From assembly GCA_009837445.1 (NCBI GenBank), contig VXTM01000042.1, positions 10,155 through 74,154 of the forward strand: a stretch of DNA of 64,000 nucleotides, given 5' to 3'. Origin of the DNA: Acidimicrobiaceae bacterium (GTDB lineage Bacteria > Actinomycetota > Acidimicrobiia > Acidimicrobiales > Aldehydirespiratoraceae). A program made the position numbers and the translations under genes. Numbering within the stretch: the first letter of the stretch is position 1; every line of letters starts with the position of its first letter. Positions 40,556-47,651 of this stretch are shown piece by piece. A model generated the notes under the pieces. The model ran no database searches and was not told where the DNA came from. It saw nothing but the letters and a program-made list of their open reading frames with translations.

Positions 40556-41263
40556 GTGGCGAACCGACCGTTGATCGGCATCTCGGGCCGGACCAAGACC
40601 GCGGGCGAGCTCAACATGAAGCCCGACACGTTCCGGGACCTGCACCTGGACGTGTACTACTGCGACTACGCCCTCGGGGTGATCGCAGCCGGGGGCCTGC
40701 CGGTCTTTCTGCCCCTCAGCGCGGACCCTGCCCAGTACGGGGACCGTCTCGACGGGCTGTTGCTGAGCGGCGGAACCGACATCGAGCCGGAGCGCTACGG
40801 CCAGGCGCCCTGCCCGGAGCTGTACACCCGCGAGCCCGACCGCGACGCCTTCGAGATGGCCCTACTCGACAGTGCGGCCGACGCCGGAAGGCCTGTTCTC
40901 GGCATCTGCCGGGGCATCCAGGTGCTGAACGTCCACGGCGGGGGCACGCTGCACCAGCACGTCGCCCCCCACGCCCGCCACGACCAGCCCACCAACTCCA
41001 TCGCCCACCGGGTCGACCTGACCGAGGGCTCGCTGGCCGCCTCGCTCTACGGCCCGTCGATGGAGGTCAACTCGCTGCACCACCAGACCATTGACGAGAT
41101 GGCCGACGGCTACGAGGCCACCGGCTACAGCGACGACGGCGCCATCGAGGTGATCGAGTCGCGCCGCCGGCCGTGGCTAGGCGTCCAGTGGCACCCCGAA
41201 CTGATGGACTCGCGGGACCGCGACCCCGTCTTCGACTGGCTGGTGCAGGCCGCCTCAGGCTGA
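40556..41263 (+). CDS. Gamma-glutamyl-gamma-aminobutyrate hydrolase-like protein (PuuD, peptidase C26)
   Basis: This 235-residue protein belongs to the class I amidotransferase-like hydrolases. The nucleophile is C118 in GICRGIQ, and the His-Glu pair is in GVQWHPEL. GGTDIEPERYG and NSLHHQTI are typical of PuuD. These enzymes cut gamma-glutamyl bonds and release glutamate, the last step when an amine has been carried as its gamma-glutamyl derivative. The glutamine-synthetase-like gene 2.2 kb away could supply the first step. The GTG start at 40556 is placed by the TACACT -10 and the family N-terminus (PLIGISGR). Confidence 0.88.
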   Translation: MANRPLIGISGRTKTAGELNMKPDTFRDLHLDVYYCDYALGVIAAGGLPVFLPLSADPAQYGDRLDGLLLSGGTDIEPERYGQAPCPELYTREPDRDAFEMALLDSAADAGRPVLGICRGIQVLNVHGGGTLHQHVAPHARHDQPTNSIAHRVDLTEGSLAASLYGPSMEVNSLHHQTIDEMADGYEATGYSDDGAIEVIESRRRPWLGVQWHPELMDSRDRDPVFDWLVQAASG

Positions 41264-41324
41264 GCGAGTCGGCTGAGCCCTAGGCGGTGCGCTCCACGGT
41301 CCTCGGGTCGCGGTTGGTGGGTCG

Positions 41325-42086
41325 CTAATCACTGTCCTCAAGGGCTCGACGTAGCAGTTTCTCGGCTTCCGGAGACTTCTTCCAGTCCCGCGCCGTCGAA
41401 CGCCAGTAGCGATAGAACTCTTCCGCGTTCTCAAACTCACCATCGCCCGCTGTCAACTGGCCGATGTCTTGTACGGAGCCGATGTACTCGCGAGTTGCTG
41501 ACGCACGCTTATGTGAAGCAATGCGCCAAGTCTCATGTGTAATCACTTCGAGGTTTGTAATCCGCTCGGGGAGATCCGGTCGGAAGTCGTAGACGGCAAC
41601 GATCGAGAGCAACTCCTCGTATTCGCTGAAGGGTCGCAGGATCCCCGAGAACTTGAGTTGGGGCCACAGGAAGTAGGTGTTCCCGGTGTAGAGGGCGATC
41701 CGACTCTGTAGCGCCTTTCCTGACTTCCGGCGCCTAGCGCACTTGATGTCTGCGGCCCTTACCCCATTGCCGAACGCTGGCCCGCTGAACTCCAAGTCCG
41801 GGAAGGACCGCTGCGTGCCGATCCGCATTTCCGCTCCGTCGGTTCGTAGGGCCGCTGCCTCAAGATGGGTTCTGAGTTCGATCTCAAGGAGGTTGGCGAG
41901 TGCAGCTGGCTCAGTCGGAAGGGGGAGTAGATGGCCGCGGTCGGTGAGGGTCTTACGGAGTCCGGCGGGGCTGTCGGCGTGAAGCGGCCAACTCTCATTG
42001 CGGCCCGACATCTGGAACACGCCTACGGCCGATGGTGCCCAACCAGCCGTCTGCTCCCGGATCCACTTCAGCAGCGGTGACGCCAC
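41325..42086 (-). CDS. PD-(D/E)xK nuclease, probable type II restriction endonuclease
   Basis: I do not recognise the specific restriction family of this 253-residue protein. A PD-(D/E)xK active site is visible as P96-D97 with E99 nearby, then D113-I-K115 in AADIKCARR, with the usual 15-residue spacing. It lies just downstream of a cytosine-5 methyltransferase gene on the same strand, which is the standard layout of a type II restriction-modification pair. The recognition sequence cannot be read from the protein. The start is probably the GTG at 42086 (VASPLLKW), and a TTG at 42137 is possible. Base composition is lower in GC than the flanking metabolic genes, a sign of transfer. Confidence 0.72.
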   Translation of the reverse strand: MASPLLKWIREQTAGWAPSAVGVFQMSGRNESWPLHADSPAGLRKTLTDRGHLLPLPTEPAALANLLEIELRTHLEAAALRTDGAEMRIGTQRSFPDLEFSGPAFGNGVRAADIKCARRRKSGKALQSRIALYTGNTYFLWPQLKFSGILRPFSEYEELLSIVAVYDFRPDLPERITNLEVITHETWRIASHKRASATREYIGSVQDIGQLTAGDGEFENAEEFYRYWRSTARDWKKSPEAEKLLRRALEDSD

Positions 42087-42190
42087 GTAGCCAGTCTGCC
42101 CGGTCGAACTCCGTCCGCGTCCGGTCGGCGTCAACAACCGCGGCTACTCCGCTAGAGGGATCCTCGGTGCTGTGCCGTCTTCGCTGGTCG

Positions 42191-43279
42191 TCAAGCGGCA
42201 GCGGCAATTCGCTCGGCTACTACCTGAGCTAGGAGAGGGGGTACGGAGTTGCCGATCTGAGATTGCACGGACGACCGCTTACCGACGAAGTCGTAGTCGT
42301 CGGGGAAGGTGAATAGACGGCGGAGTTCTGCCACCCGCAATCGGCGGTTGTCCCAGTGGAACGGGCCCACATTCGGTCCAGGCTGGGCTTGGATCGTAGG
42401 TGACGGCCGATTGGGGTCCAGCTTGAGCAGGAACGACCAGTACCTGGAGCGCCACTCGAAAGCAGGCTCCGGGTGTCCTCGCTCGGCGGTGTAGTACAGG
42501 TAGTTGTCGCCTGGTGGAATCTCGGGGAGAAGGTGTCCCCATCGGCCTCGCACGATTTCCTCAGGCTCAGGATCGGTGACGAGTCCGTCCAGTGCTTCAC
42601 CAGTGGTGACGTGCGGCAACGGCCCACAGCCGGTCTTGCGTCGTTCCCAGTGTCCGTGATGTGTTGCTTCGGGCAGTTCTGGTACCGGCTCGCCTCTTCG
42701 GGAGCCCACCATGAACAGACGCGGCCGGGCCTGCGGAACGCCGTAGTCCGCAGCGTTGAGCACGCTCCAGCGGAAGCTGTACCCCGCTGCGGAGATCTCA
42801 GCCTGGAGACGCTCGAAAGCGGGCCGGCTTGCCTTGTTGTCGAAGGTGAGCGCATAGACGTTCTCCAGTATGAAGAACCTTGGCCGTGCCTGGGCGAGCA
42901 GTGTCGTGTACGCCTGCAGCAGGCTTGCTGCAGGATCGACACCGTCGCGCTTCCACTCCAGCCAGAAGCCCGACTTGGAGAAGGCCGTGCATGGTGGACC
43001 GCCGACCAGCAAATCCGGGGCCTCGCCTGCCGAGAAGCCACCCGCGCGCAAGATGTCAGCGGTCGTGATGCCGTCGCCACGGCCTGTTGCCAGCGGGTAC
43101 AGATCCGCCCTAAGGACTTCCCGAAGCCAAGGGAAGTACACGCCAGCGTTCTTCTCGGCGGTGTCCGCAGCGTCATGGTCCCACTCCACCGCCACAGCCG
43201 TACGGAAGCCGGCGGCCTCCGTGCCTAGATCCAAGCCGCCAGCTCCGGTGAACAGCGAAATCGCCGAACCCACATCCAT
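42191..43279 (-). CDS. DNA (cytosine-5-)-methyltransferase
   Basis: This 362-residue enzyme transfers a methyl group from SAM to C5 of cytosine in DNA. The ordered motifs are FTGAGGLDLG (I), GGPPCTAFS with the catalytic Cys (IV), ENVYAL (VI), QARPRLFMVG (VIII) and QIGNSVPP (X). The region between VIII and X is the target-recognition domain and decides the site. I chose the ATG at 43279 (MDVGSAISLF) because motif I follows directly, and an upstream in-frame extension looks non-coding. The gene is followed by the nuclease gene after about 100 bp. A GCGCGC-CA-GCGCGC inverted repeat lies about 22 bp upstream of the start. Confidence 0.94.
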   Translation of the reverse strand: MDVGSAISLFTGAGGLDLGTEAAGFRTAVAVEWDHDAADTAEKNAGVYFPWLREVLRADLYPLATGRGDGITTADILRAGGFSAGEAPDLLVGGPPCTAFSKSGFWLEWKRDGVDPAASLLQAYTTLLAQARPRFFILENVYALTFDNKASRPAFERLQAEISAAGYSFRWSVLNAADYGVPQARPRLFMVGSRRGEPVPELPEATHHGHWERRKTGCGPLPHVTTGEALDGLVTDPEPEEIVRGRWGHLLPEIPPGDNYLYYTAERGHPEPAFEWRSRYWSFLLKLDPNRPSPTIQAQPGPNVGPFHWDNRRLRVAELRRLFTFPDDYDFVGKRSSVQSQIGNSVPPLLAQVVAERIAAAA

Positions 43280-43523
43280 GCCCTCAGTCTGACGCGCCTC
43301 GCGCGCCAGCGCGCGCACCCCAACACAATCTAGCCTGAGCTGCAGACCCGGACTCGAGCGACTTGGCCGCTGTCCTTCCATGGGGCGAATCTTACGAAGG
43401 CCCTATGACATCCACAGCCCCTTTGGCAACCTTCAGTGAACGATGCTGCTATTTCAAGCCTTCTAGCCAAGGCCAAGTTGCACGGTATCTTGCGAGGCAA
43501 GCATCCGTTTCACCAACTTGAGG
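43280..43523. other. Intergenic gap between the methyltransferase and the three-gene cassette
   Basis: This gap of 244 bp holds the GCGCGC-CA-GCGCGC inverted repeat (43301-43314). I see no other gene, terminator or strong promoter in it. It could contain the promoter of the restriction-modification pair. Confidence 0.4.
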
Positions 43524-44291
43524 TTAGAGGTCGTCCGCTAGCCGCTCCTGCTCCACACGACGTTCCCCCACACGAGTAATCCGGATAGTTCCATTGGCCA
43601 TGTGGGCGTAGTTCAGATCATCGAGCCTCTGGAGTGTGCGGTTGAGGTTTCCTCGCATCGTGGGCCTCACAACTGCCCGAAGATCGTCAACAGGCATTGG
43701 TTTGGAGCCATGCTGGTAGAGGAGCAGCAAACATGTGTCGCCTGCCGGAAGATCACGAAGCACACGTGGGACACCGTCGAAGTCCTGGATGACCGGAACG
43801 GCTCGCTCTACAAGTTGGTCGATGAGAGCAGCAGCTTCATCGGCGTCAACATCATGATGCAACCGAACAAGTTCCGCCATCACCCAGTTGAGGCATGCAA
43901 TGACCAAACTCGAGTCCTGGGTGTTCGGATCAATTCCGTCGCCCAAATGCGCGGCATCGCGACTGTTACGGATGTCGTAGATCACGCGCAGCACTCGAGG
44001 TAGGTGGATACGTACTGAATCGCTAACCGATCCGACAGGCTGGTTGGCAAGGTGTCGAGTGAGCTTGCCAACATCAAGCCATGAACCTAGAGGCGTGTAG
44101 GAACCATCGACGATGTGTTCAAGTATTCGATAAGCGGCCTCGCAAAGACGGCCACCTTCTACTTCTGCGAGCCTGTGACCGCCCAGATAGTGATTGTGCC
44201 TAGCTTCGGCGAAGGCACCGGTCAGGCGGTCGACCAGCTCTTGCGGGATCCCGCCGGAGATGAGTTGGGACTTGACCGCATCAGTGGCCAT
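43524..44291 (-). CDS. Putative HEPN-domain protein with C-terminal winged helix (cassette gene 3)
   Basis: I do not recognise this 255-residue protein as a named family. The helical N-terminal two thirds contains IYDIRNSRDAAHLGDG. Here R108-N109 and H115 give the Rx4-6H motif with a polar residue after the Arg, as in HEPN RNases and abortive-infection C-terminal domains. Residues about 185-250 look like a winged helix (PVDDLRAVVRPTMRGNLNRT and a GTIRITRVGERR wing). The gene overlaps the previous one by 11 bp. A role as the toxic RNase of a defence or toxin-antitoxin module is inference from this motif and the neighbourhood. The AT content is higher than in most of the window. Confidence 0.6.
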   Translation of the reverse strand: MATDAVKSQLISGGIPQELVDRLTGAFAEARHNHYLGGHRLAEVEGGRLCEAAYRILEHIVDGSYTPLGSWLDVGKLTRHLANQPVGSVSDSVRIHLPRVLRVIYDIRNSRDAAHLGDGIDPNTQDSSLVIACLNWVMAELVRLHHDVDADEAAALIDQLVERAVPVIQDFDGVPRVLRDLPAGDTCLLLLYQHGSKPMPVDDLRAVVRPTMRGNLNRTLQRLDDLNYAHMANGTIRITRVGERRVEQERLADDL

Positions 44292-44859
44292 CGTTACTTA
44301 GTAAGTCGCTTAGCAATTGCCGGAAAGCCTCTCGACCTTTGGGTTTTAGTCCTACGCGTTTCGACTTATTGGAACCTGTGATGTTCAGCCAGTCCTTCAT
44401 GCTATTTAAGGTCTTTCCAAAGTTGTTGGTGTCGAAGACTCCTAAGCGTTTGCATTCGTCCCGAAGAACGTGTGATGAGGTCCCGGACTCAGACATTCCC
44501 ATCTGACGCACACCTGCTGTCAGGAGAATTGCATGACGAGTAGGTACCGCTGCGCCTGTGCCCAGTCTGGCCGGGTCGATGCCAATGAGCGGAGTGCCAT
44601 CCTCACCAGTGAAGAACACCTCCTCGAGTTCCTCACGAGTCCTCCGAGTGGCTGACTCCAGTGCAGCCATCCAATCAGCTGAGGCCGTGGCTGGTCCCTG
44701 AGGTGATCGCACGACGGTAGGGGCCGAGGGATCGGCTCGGTCCACGGCCAGCAGGTCGACAGCCTTCGAGAAGGCTGCTACACGAAGATCGTCGGGCAGG
44801 GTCGCGCTCTCGACGATGAGAACTGCTTCTTCGAGAAGTGTCTTGATGGCGTCGGTCAT
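44281..44859 (-). CDS. Unknown protein with C-terminal winged-helix-like domain (cassette gene 2)
   Basis: This 192-residue protein has no named domain that I recognise. A helical N-terminus (about 1-55) is followed by a Ser/Pro/Ala linker and a region with EELEEVFFTGEDGTPLIGID. The last 80 or so residues (AILLTAGVRQMGM, then NNFGKTLNSMKDWLNIT and KRVGLKPKGREAFRQLL) look like a winged helix and align in outline with the C-terminus of the product of cassette gene 1. It starts at an ATGA overlap with gene 1 and ends 11 bp inside gene 3. It may be a regulatory or adaptor subunit of the same complex. Confidence 0.6.
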   Translation of the reverse strand: MTDAIKTLLEEAVLIVESATLPDDLRVAAFSKAVDLLAVDRADPSAPTVVRSPQGPATASADWMAALESATRRTREELEEVFFTGEDGTPLIGIDPARLGTGAAVPTRHAILLTAGVRQMGMSESGTSSHVLRDECKRLGVFDTNNFGKTLNSMKDWLNITGSNKSKRVGLKPKGREAFRQLLSDLLSNDGH

Positions 44860-45338
44860 GGGGATTGATCTCCATCCCCCTGCAGCAGTGATGCGAGGTG
44901 GTCCTCTCCCGTCTTCGATATGCGGAACTCTCTCCCGATCTTAAAGACACGCTTACTCGTGAGATTGCGCTTCATTGCCGTGGATGGGTTCGCTAGCTTG
45001 ACACCTTGATCAATCAACATCTGGCTGGCTTCGCCCGTGCCAAAGGTCCGGTCCTCGGTTGCATCTTGCACGAACTTGCCGGCTAGAAGAATCCGATCTG
45101 TTCCCGACGTGCTTCCAAGTAGGTGAAGTGCTTCTCCGAACTCCAAGTCACCGGGGCCCGGCTTGTGGCCGCGCGTGGATTTGGGCGCCTGCGGCGATGG
45201 CGCGGCAACATCATTCGCGTTATCGCCCGCGAGTCGATCTAGCATCCGCTGGAGCGGTTCCTCGTACCGAGCGATGAACTGTTCCGATCCCTCAACGTCG
45301 AGCTGGCAGTTATCGATCGACACGCTTACTCGCGGCAT
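44856..45338 (-). CDS. Unknown protein with N-terminal strand and C-terminal winged helix (cassette gene 1)
   Basis: This 160-residue protein opens with a beta-rich segment (VSVSIDNCQLDVEGSEQFI) and an amphipathic helix, then a Pro/Gly/Lys linker. The last 80 residues (RILLAGKFVQDA, NPSTAMKRNLTSKRVFKIG and EFRISKTGEDHLASLL) look like a winged helix. I do not know the family. The ATG at 45338 has GGGAGGT 6 nt upstream, so it is the first gene of the cassette, transcribed from the AT-rich region to its right. It is translationally coupled to gene 2 by ATGA. Confidence 0.62.
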   Translation of the reverse strand: MPRVSVSIDNCQLDVEGSEQFIARYEEPLQRMLDRLAGDNANDVAAPSPQAPKSTRGHKPGPGDLEFGEALHLLGSTSGTDRILLAGKFVQDATEDRTFGTGEASQMLIDQGVKLANPSTAMKRNLTSKRVFKIGREFRISKTGEDHLASLLQGDGDQSP

Positions 45339-45595
45339 AGTCTACCTCCCGTACTCATGGATCCTTGATGGTAGCGGTGCTGTCAGCATTATGCAACCAT
45401 CCATACGCATAGATTAGGAGAATTTTCCCTTATATATTGTGATATTTCATGTCGATATAGTTTTATGCCTGTGTCAGCTAAGTATACGGCTGATAGGCAA
45501 CTAGCTCCGAACACTCGTTCATTTAGTGGCTTTCTAAGTGGCTATTTGTAGCTCAAAGTAGCGATTGTTCATAGATGCTACCTAGCTTCCTATGT
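45339..45595. promoter_or_regulatory. AT-rich intergenic region, probable promoter of the defence-like cassette
   Basis: This region of about 257 bp is by far the most AT-rich part of the window, with runs such as ttatatattgtgatattt around 45430. It holds no open frame of note and no tRNA or recombinase site that I can see. On the minus strand it can carry the promoter of the three-gene cassette. Its composition marks the right border of the island. Confidence 0.5.
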
Positions 45596-46600
45596 TCACC
45601 CGCTGCGGCGGCGGGTGCGGCGGCGGGCCAGGCGGTCCTCGGTTGCCGGCGCGGCCGGGGGCGCGGCCTCGATGTCGGGCGGGGGTTCGTCACCACGCAG
45701 CACCGCGGCGATCTTGGCGGTGTGGGCCGGGGTGCTGCCGCAGCAGCTGCCGATGACGGTCACGCCCGCGGTCCGGGCCCGGTGGGCGTGGGCGGCCAGC
45801 ACCTCGGGGGTGCCGTCATAGACCAGCGCCTCGCCGCTCCACACCGGCACGCCCGCGTTGGGCTTGGAGATCACCGGCGTGCCCGCGGAGGCAGCCGCGA
45901 TGGCAGCAACCGCGGCTTCGGTGTCGGCGATGTTGTTGCCGCAGTTGGCGCCCATCGCGGCCAGGCCCAGCCCGCCGAGCCGTTCGGCCAACTCGGTGCC
46001 GGTGACACCCATCATCGTGCGTCCGGCGGTGTCGAAGCTCATGGTCGCGGCGACGGGCAGGTCGCACGCCGACCGGGCTCCCCGCACCGCTGCCCCCACC
46101 TCGTCGAGGTCGCTCATGGTCTCGATCCACAGCACATCCGCGCCGCCCGCGGCCAGGCCCTCAGCCTGCTCGGCGAAGGCGGCCTCGCACGCAGCCGCCG
46201 ACATGTTCCCCAACGGCTCCAGCAGCTCGCCGGTCGGACCCATCGAGCCGGCCACCAGCGTCGACCGACCCGTCCGCTCGGACTCGGCGTCAGCCTCGAT
46301 CCGGGCGTTGCGGGCCGCAGCCTCGTTCAACTCCTGCACCCGGTCCTGGAAGCCGTGCAGGGCCAGGCGGAAGCTCGTCCCGCCGAAGCTGTTGGTCACC
46401 ACCAGGTCGGCTCCGGCCTGCAGGTAGGCCCGGTGGATAGCCCGGACCTCGTCGGCGTGGTGAACGTTCCACGCCTCGGGGGGATCACCGGCGCTGAGCC
46501 CGACGGCGAAGAGCTGGGTCCCCATTGCCCCGTCGGCCACTGCGTAGCCGTTGGTCTCTAGCAGATCGCTGATCGAGGCGGTCATGGACTCCGATCCCAT
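45596..46600 (-). CDS. Homocysteine S-methyltransferase family protein
   Basis: This 334-residue barrel enzyme transfers a methyl group to homocysteine to make methionine, from betaine, S-methylmethionine or another donor. GAMGTQLF, TNSFGGTSFRL, the first zinc Cys in GANCGNN and the paired Cys in IGSCCGST are all present. The C-terminus has an extra Pro/Ala then Arg-rich tail of about 30 residues. The ATG at 46600 has GGAG at a rather long distance, and an ATG at 46585 is an alternative. A short remnant of a second gene of this family lies at 51.84-51.98 kb. The two betaine-type importers nearby make betaine a reasonable but untested donor. Confidence 0.88.
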   Translation of the reverse strand: MGSESMTASISDLLETNGYAVADGAMGTQLFAVGLSAGDPPEAWNVHHADEVRAIHRAYLQAGADLVVTNSFGGTSFRLALHGFQDRVQELNEAAARNARIEADAESERTGRSTLVAGSMGPTGELLEPLGNMSAAACEAAFAEQAEGLAAGGADVLWIETMSDLDEVGAAVRGARSACDLPVAATMSFDTAGRTMMGVTGTELAERLGGLGLAAMGANCGNNIADTEAAVAAIAAASAGTPVISKPNAGVPVWSGEALVYDGTPEVLAAHAHRARTAGVTVIGSCCGSTPAHTAKIAAVLRGDEPPPDIEAAPPAAPATEDRLARRRTRRRSG

Positions 46601-46692
46601 ATATCGCGGGTCTCCTCGTCGCGCGGCCCGCACTCGTTCGCCGCCTGCCACGGTAGCGCCCTCTCCCGTCGGCTCGGGCGCAGCACCAGCGG

Positions 46693-46698
46693 TACCCT
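46693..46698 (+). promoter_or_regulatory. Probable -10 element of the TauD-like gene (leaderless)
   Basis: TACCCT ends 7 nt before the ATG at 46706, without a ribosome site between. Confidence 0.5.
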
Positions 46699-46705
46699 GG
46701 CAGCC

Positions 46706-47605
46706 ATGACCCTTGCCCCAGCCCGGTCAGCCGGCCTCCATCCCTCCGTGGACCTCGATGTCACCCCGGTGGCCGGGGCGCTGGGCGCCGAGGTCCGGGG
46801 ACTCGACCCCGACAGCCTTAACGAGCAGGCCGCGGCCGCGCTCCGCGAGGCCCTCGACACCCATCTCGTGCTGTTCCTCCCGCGTCTGAACCCCAGCGTG
46901 CAGCAACTGCGCGACATCGGCGCGCTCTTCGGCGAGCTGGAGGTCCACCCCTACATCGAGAAGGTCGACGACGACACCCCCGAAGTGTGCGTGCTCGACA
47001 CCTCGGCCACCCCCAAGGCCGACATCTGGCACACCGACGTCACCTACAGCGAGCATCCGCCCATCGCCGCGCTGCTCCACATGGTGCAGTGCCCGACCGC
47101 GGGCGGCGACACCATGTGGATCAACTGCTACGACGTGCACGACTCGCTGTCGGCGCCGCTTCAGGCCTTCCTGGCCGGGCTGACCTGCATCCACGACGAC
47201 GGCAAGCAGGGCTCGCTGAGGGCCGAGCACCCGGTGGTGCGGGTCCATCCGGGCACCGGCCGGCGCAGCCTGTACGTCAACAAGCAGCACGGCCGGCGCA
47301 TCCCCCAGCTGTCCCGGCCCGAGAGCCAGGCCCTGCTGACCTTCCTGTACCGCTGGCAGGAGCAGGTCAAGTTCAGCTGCCGCTGGCGCTGGTCGCCCGG
47401 CGATGTGGCCCTCTGGGACGAGCGGGTGACGCTGCACTCCATCGTGGACGACATCGGCGAAGACGACGACACCCGGATCCTGCACCGGGTGACGGTGCTG
47501 GGCGACGACCCCCAGCCCCCCGCCGACGCCCCATCGTGGGACCGACACCGCAGCGACAAGACCGCGGCCAGCGGCTACTTCGGCATGGCTGGCTTCGAGT
47601 TCTGA
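46706..47605 (+). CDS. TauD/TfdA-family 2-oxoglutarate dioxygenase
   Basis: This 299-residue Fe(II)/2-oxoglutarate dioxygenase has H109-T-D111 in IWHTDVTY and the distal His in TLHSIVDD (H244), with the 2-oxoglutarate-binding Arg in ILHRVTVLG. The N-terminus (GALGAEVRGLD) is typical of taurine and alpha-ketoglutarate-dependent sulfonate or phenoxyacetate dioxygenases. The substrate is unknown. Taurine is one option, but no sulfonate transporter is encoded in the window. It is divergent from the homocysteine methyltransferase gene and may be read with the following LLM gene. Confidence 0.9.
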   Translation: MTLAPARSAGLHPSVDLDVTPVAGALGAEVRGLDPDSLNEQAAAALREALDTHLVLFLPRLNPSVQQLRDIGALFGELEVHPYIEKVDDDTPEVCVLDTSATPKADIWHTDVTYSEHPPIAALLHMVQCPTAGGDTMWINCYDVHDSLSAPLQAFLAGLTCIHDDGKQGSLRAEHPVVRVHPGTGRRSLYVNKQHGRRIPQLSRPESQALLTFLYRWQEQVKFSCRWRWSPGDVALWDERVTLHSIVDDIGEDDDTRILHRVTVLGDDPQPPADAPSWDRHRSDKTAASGYFGMAGFEF

Positions 47606-47637
47606 CACGCGACCTCCACCATCGATCCGGCCGCCGG

Positions 47638-47643
47638 TAGGTT
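47638..47643 (+). promoter_or_regulatory. Probable -10 element of the 47.6-kb LLM gene
   Basis: TAGGTT ends 8 nt before the GTG at 47652, again with no ribosome site. Confidence 0.45.
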
Positions 47644-47651
47644 GAATCGCC

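Noticed and set aside
41264-45600. Integrase, transposase or att repeats at the edges of the defence-like island
   Set aside because: No such gene is encoded in the stretch, and I found no direct repeat shared by the two borders.
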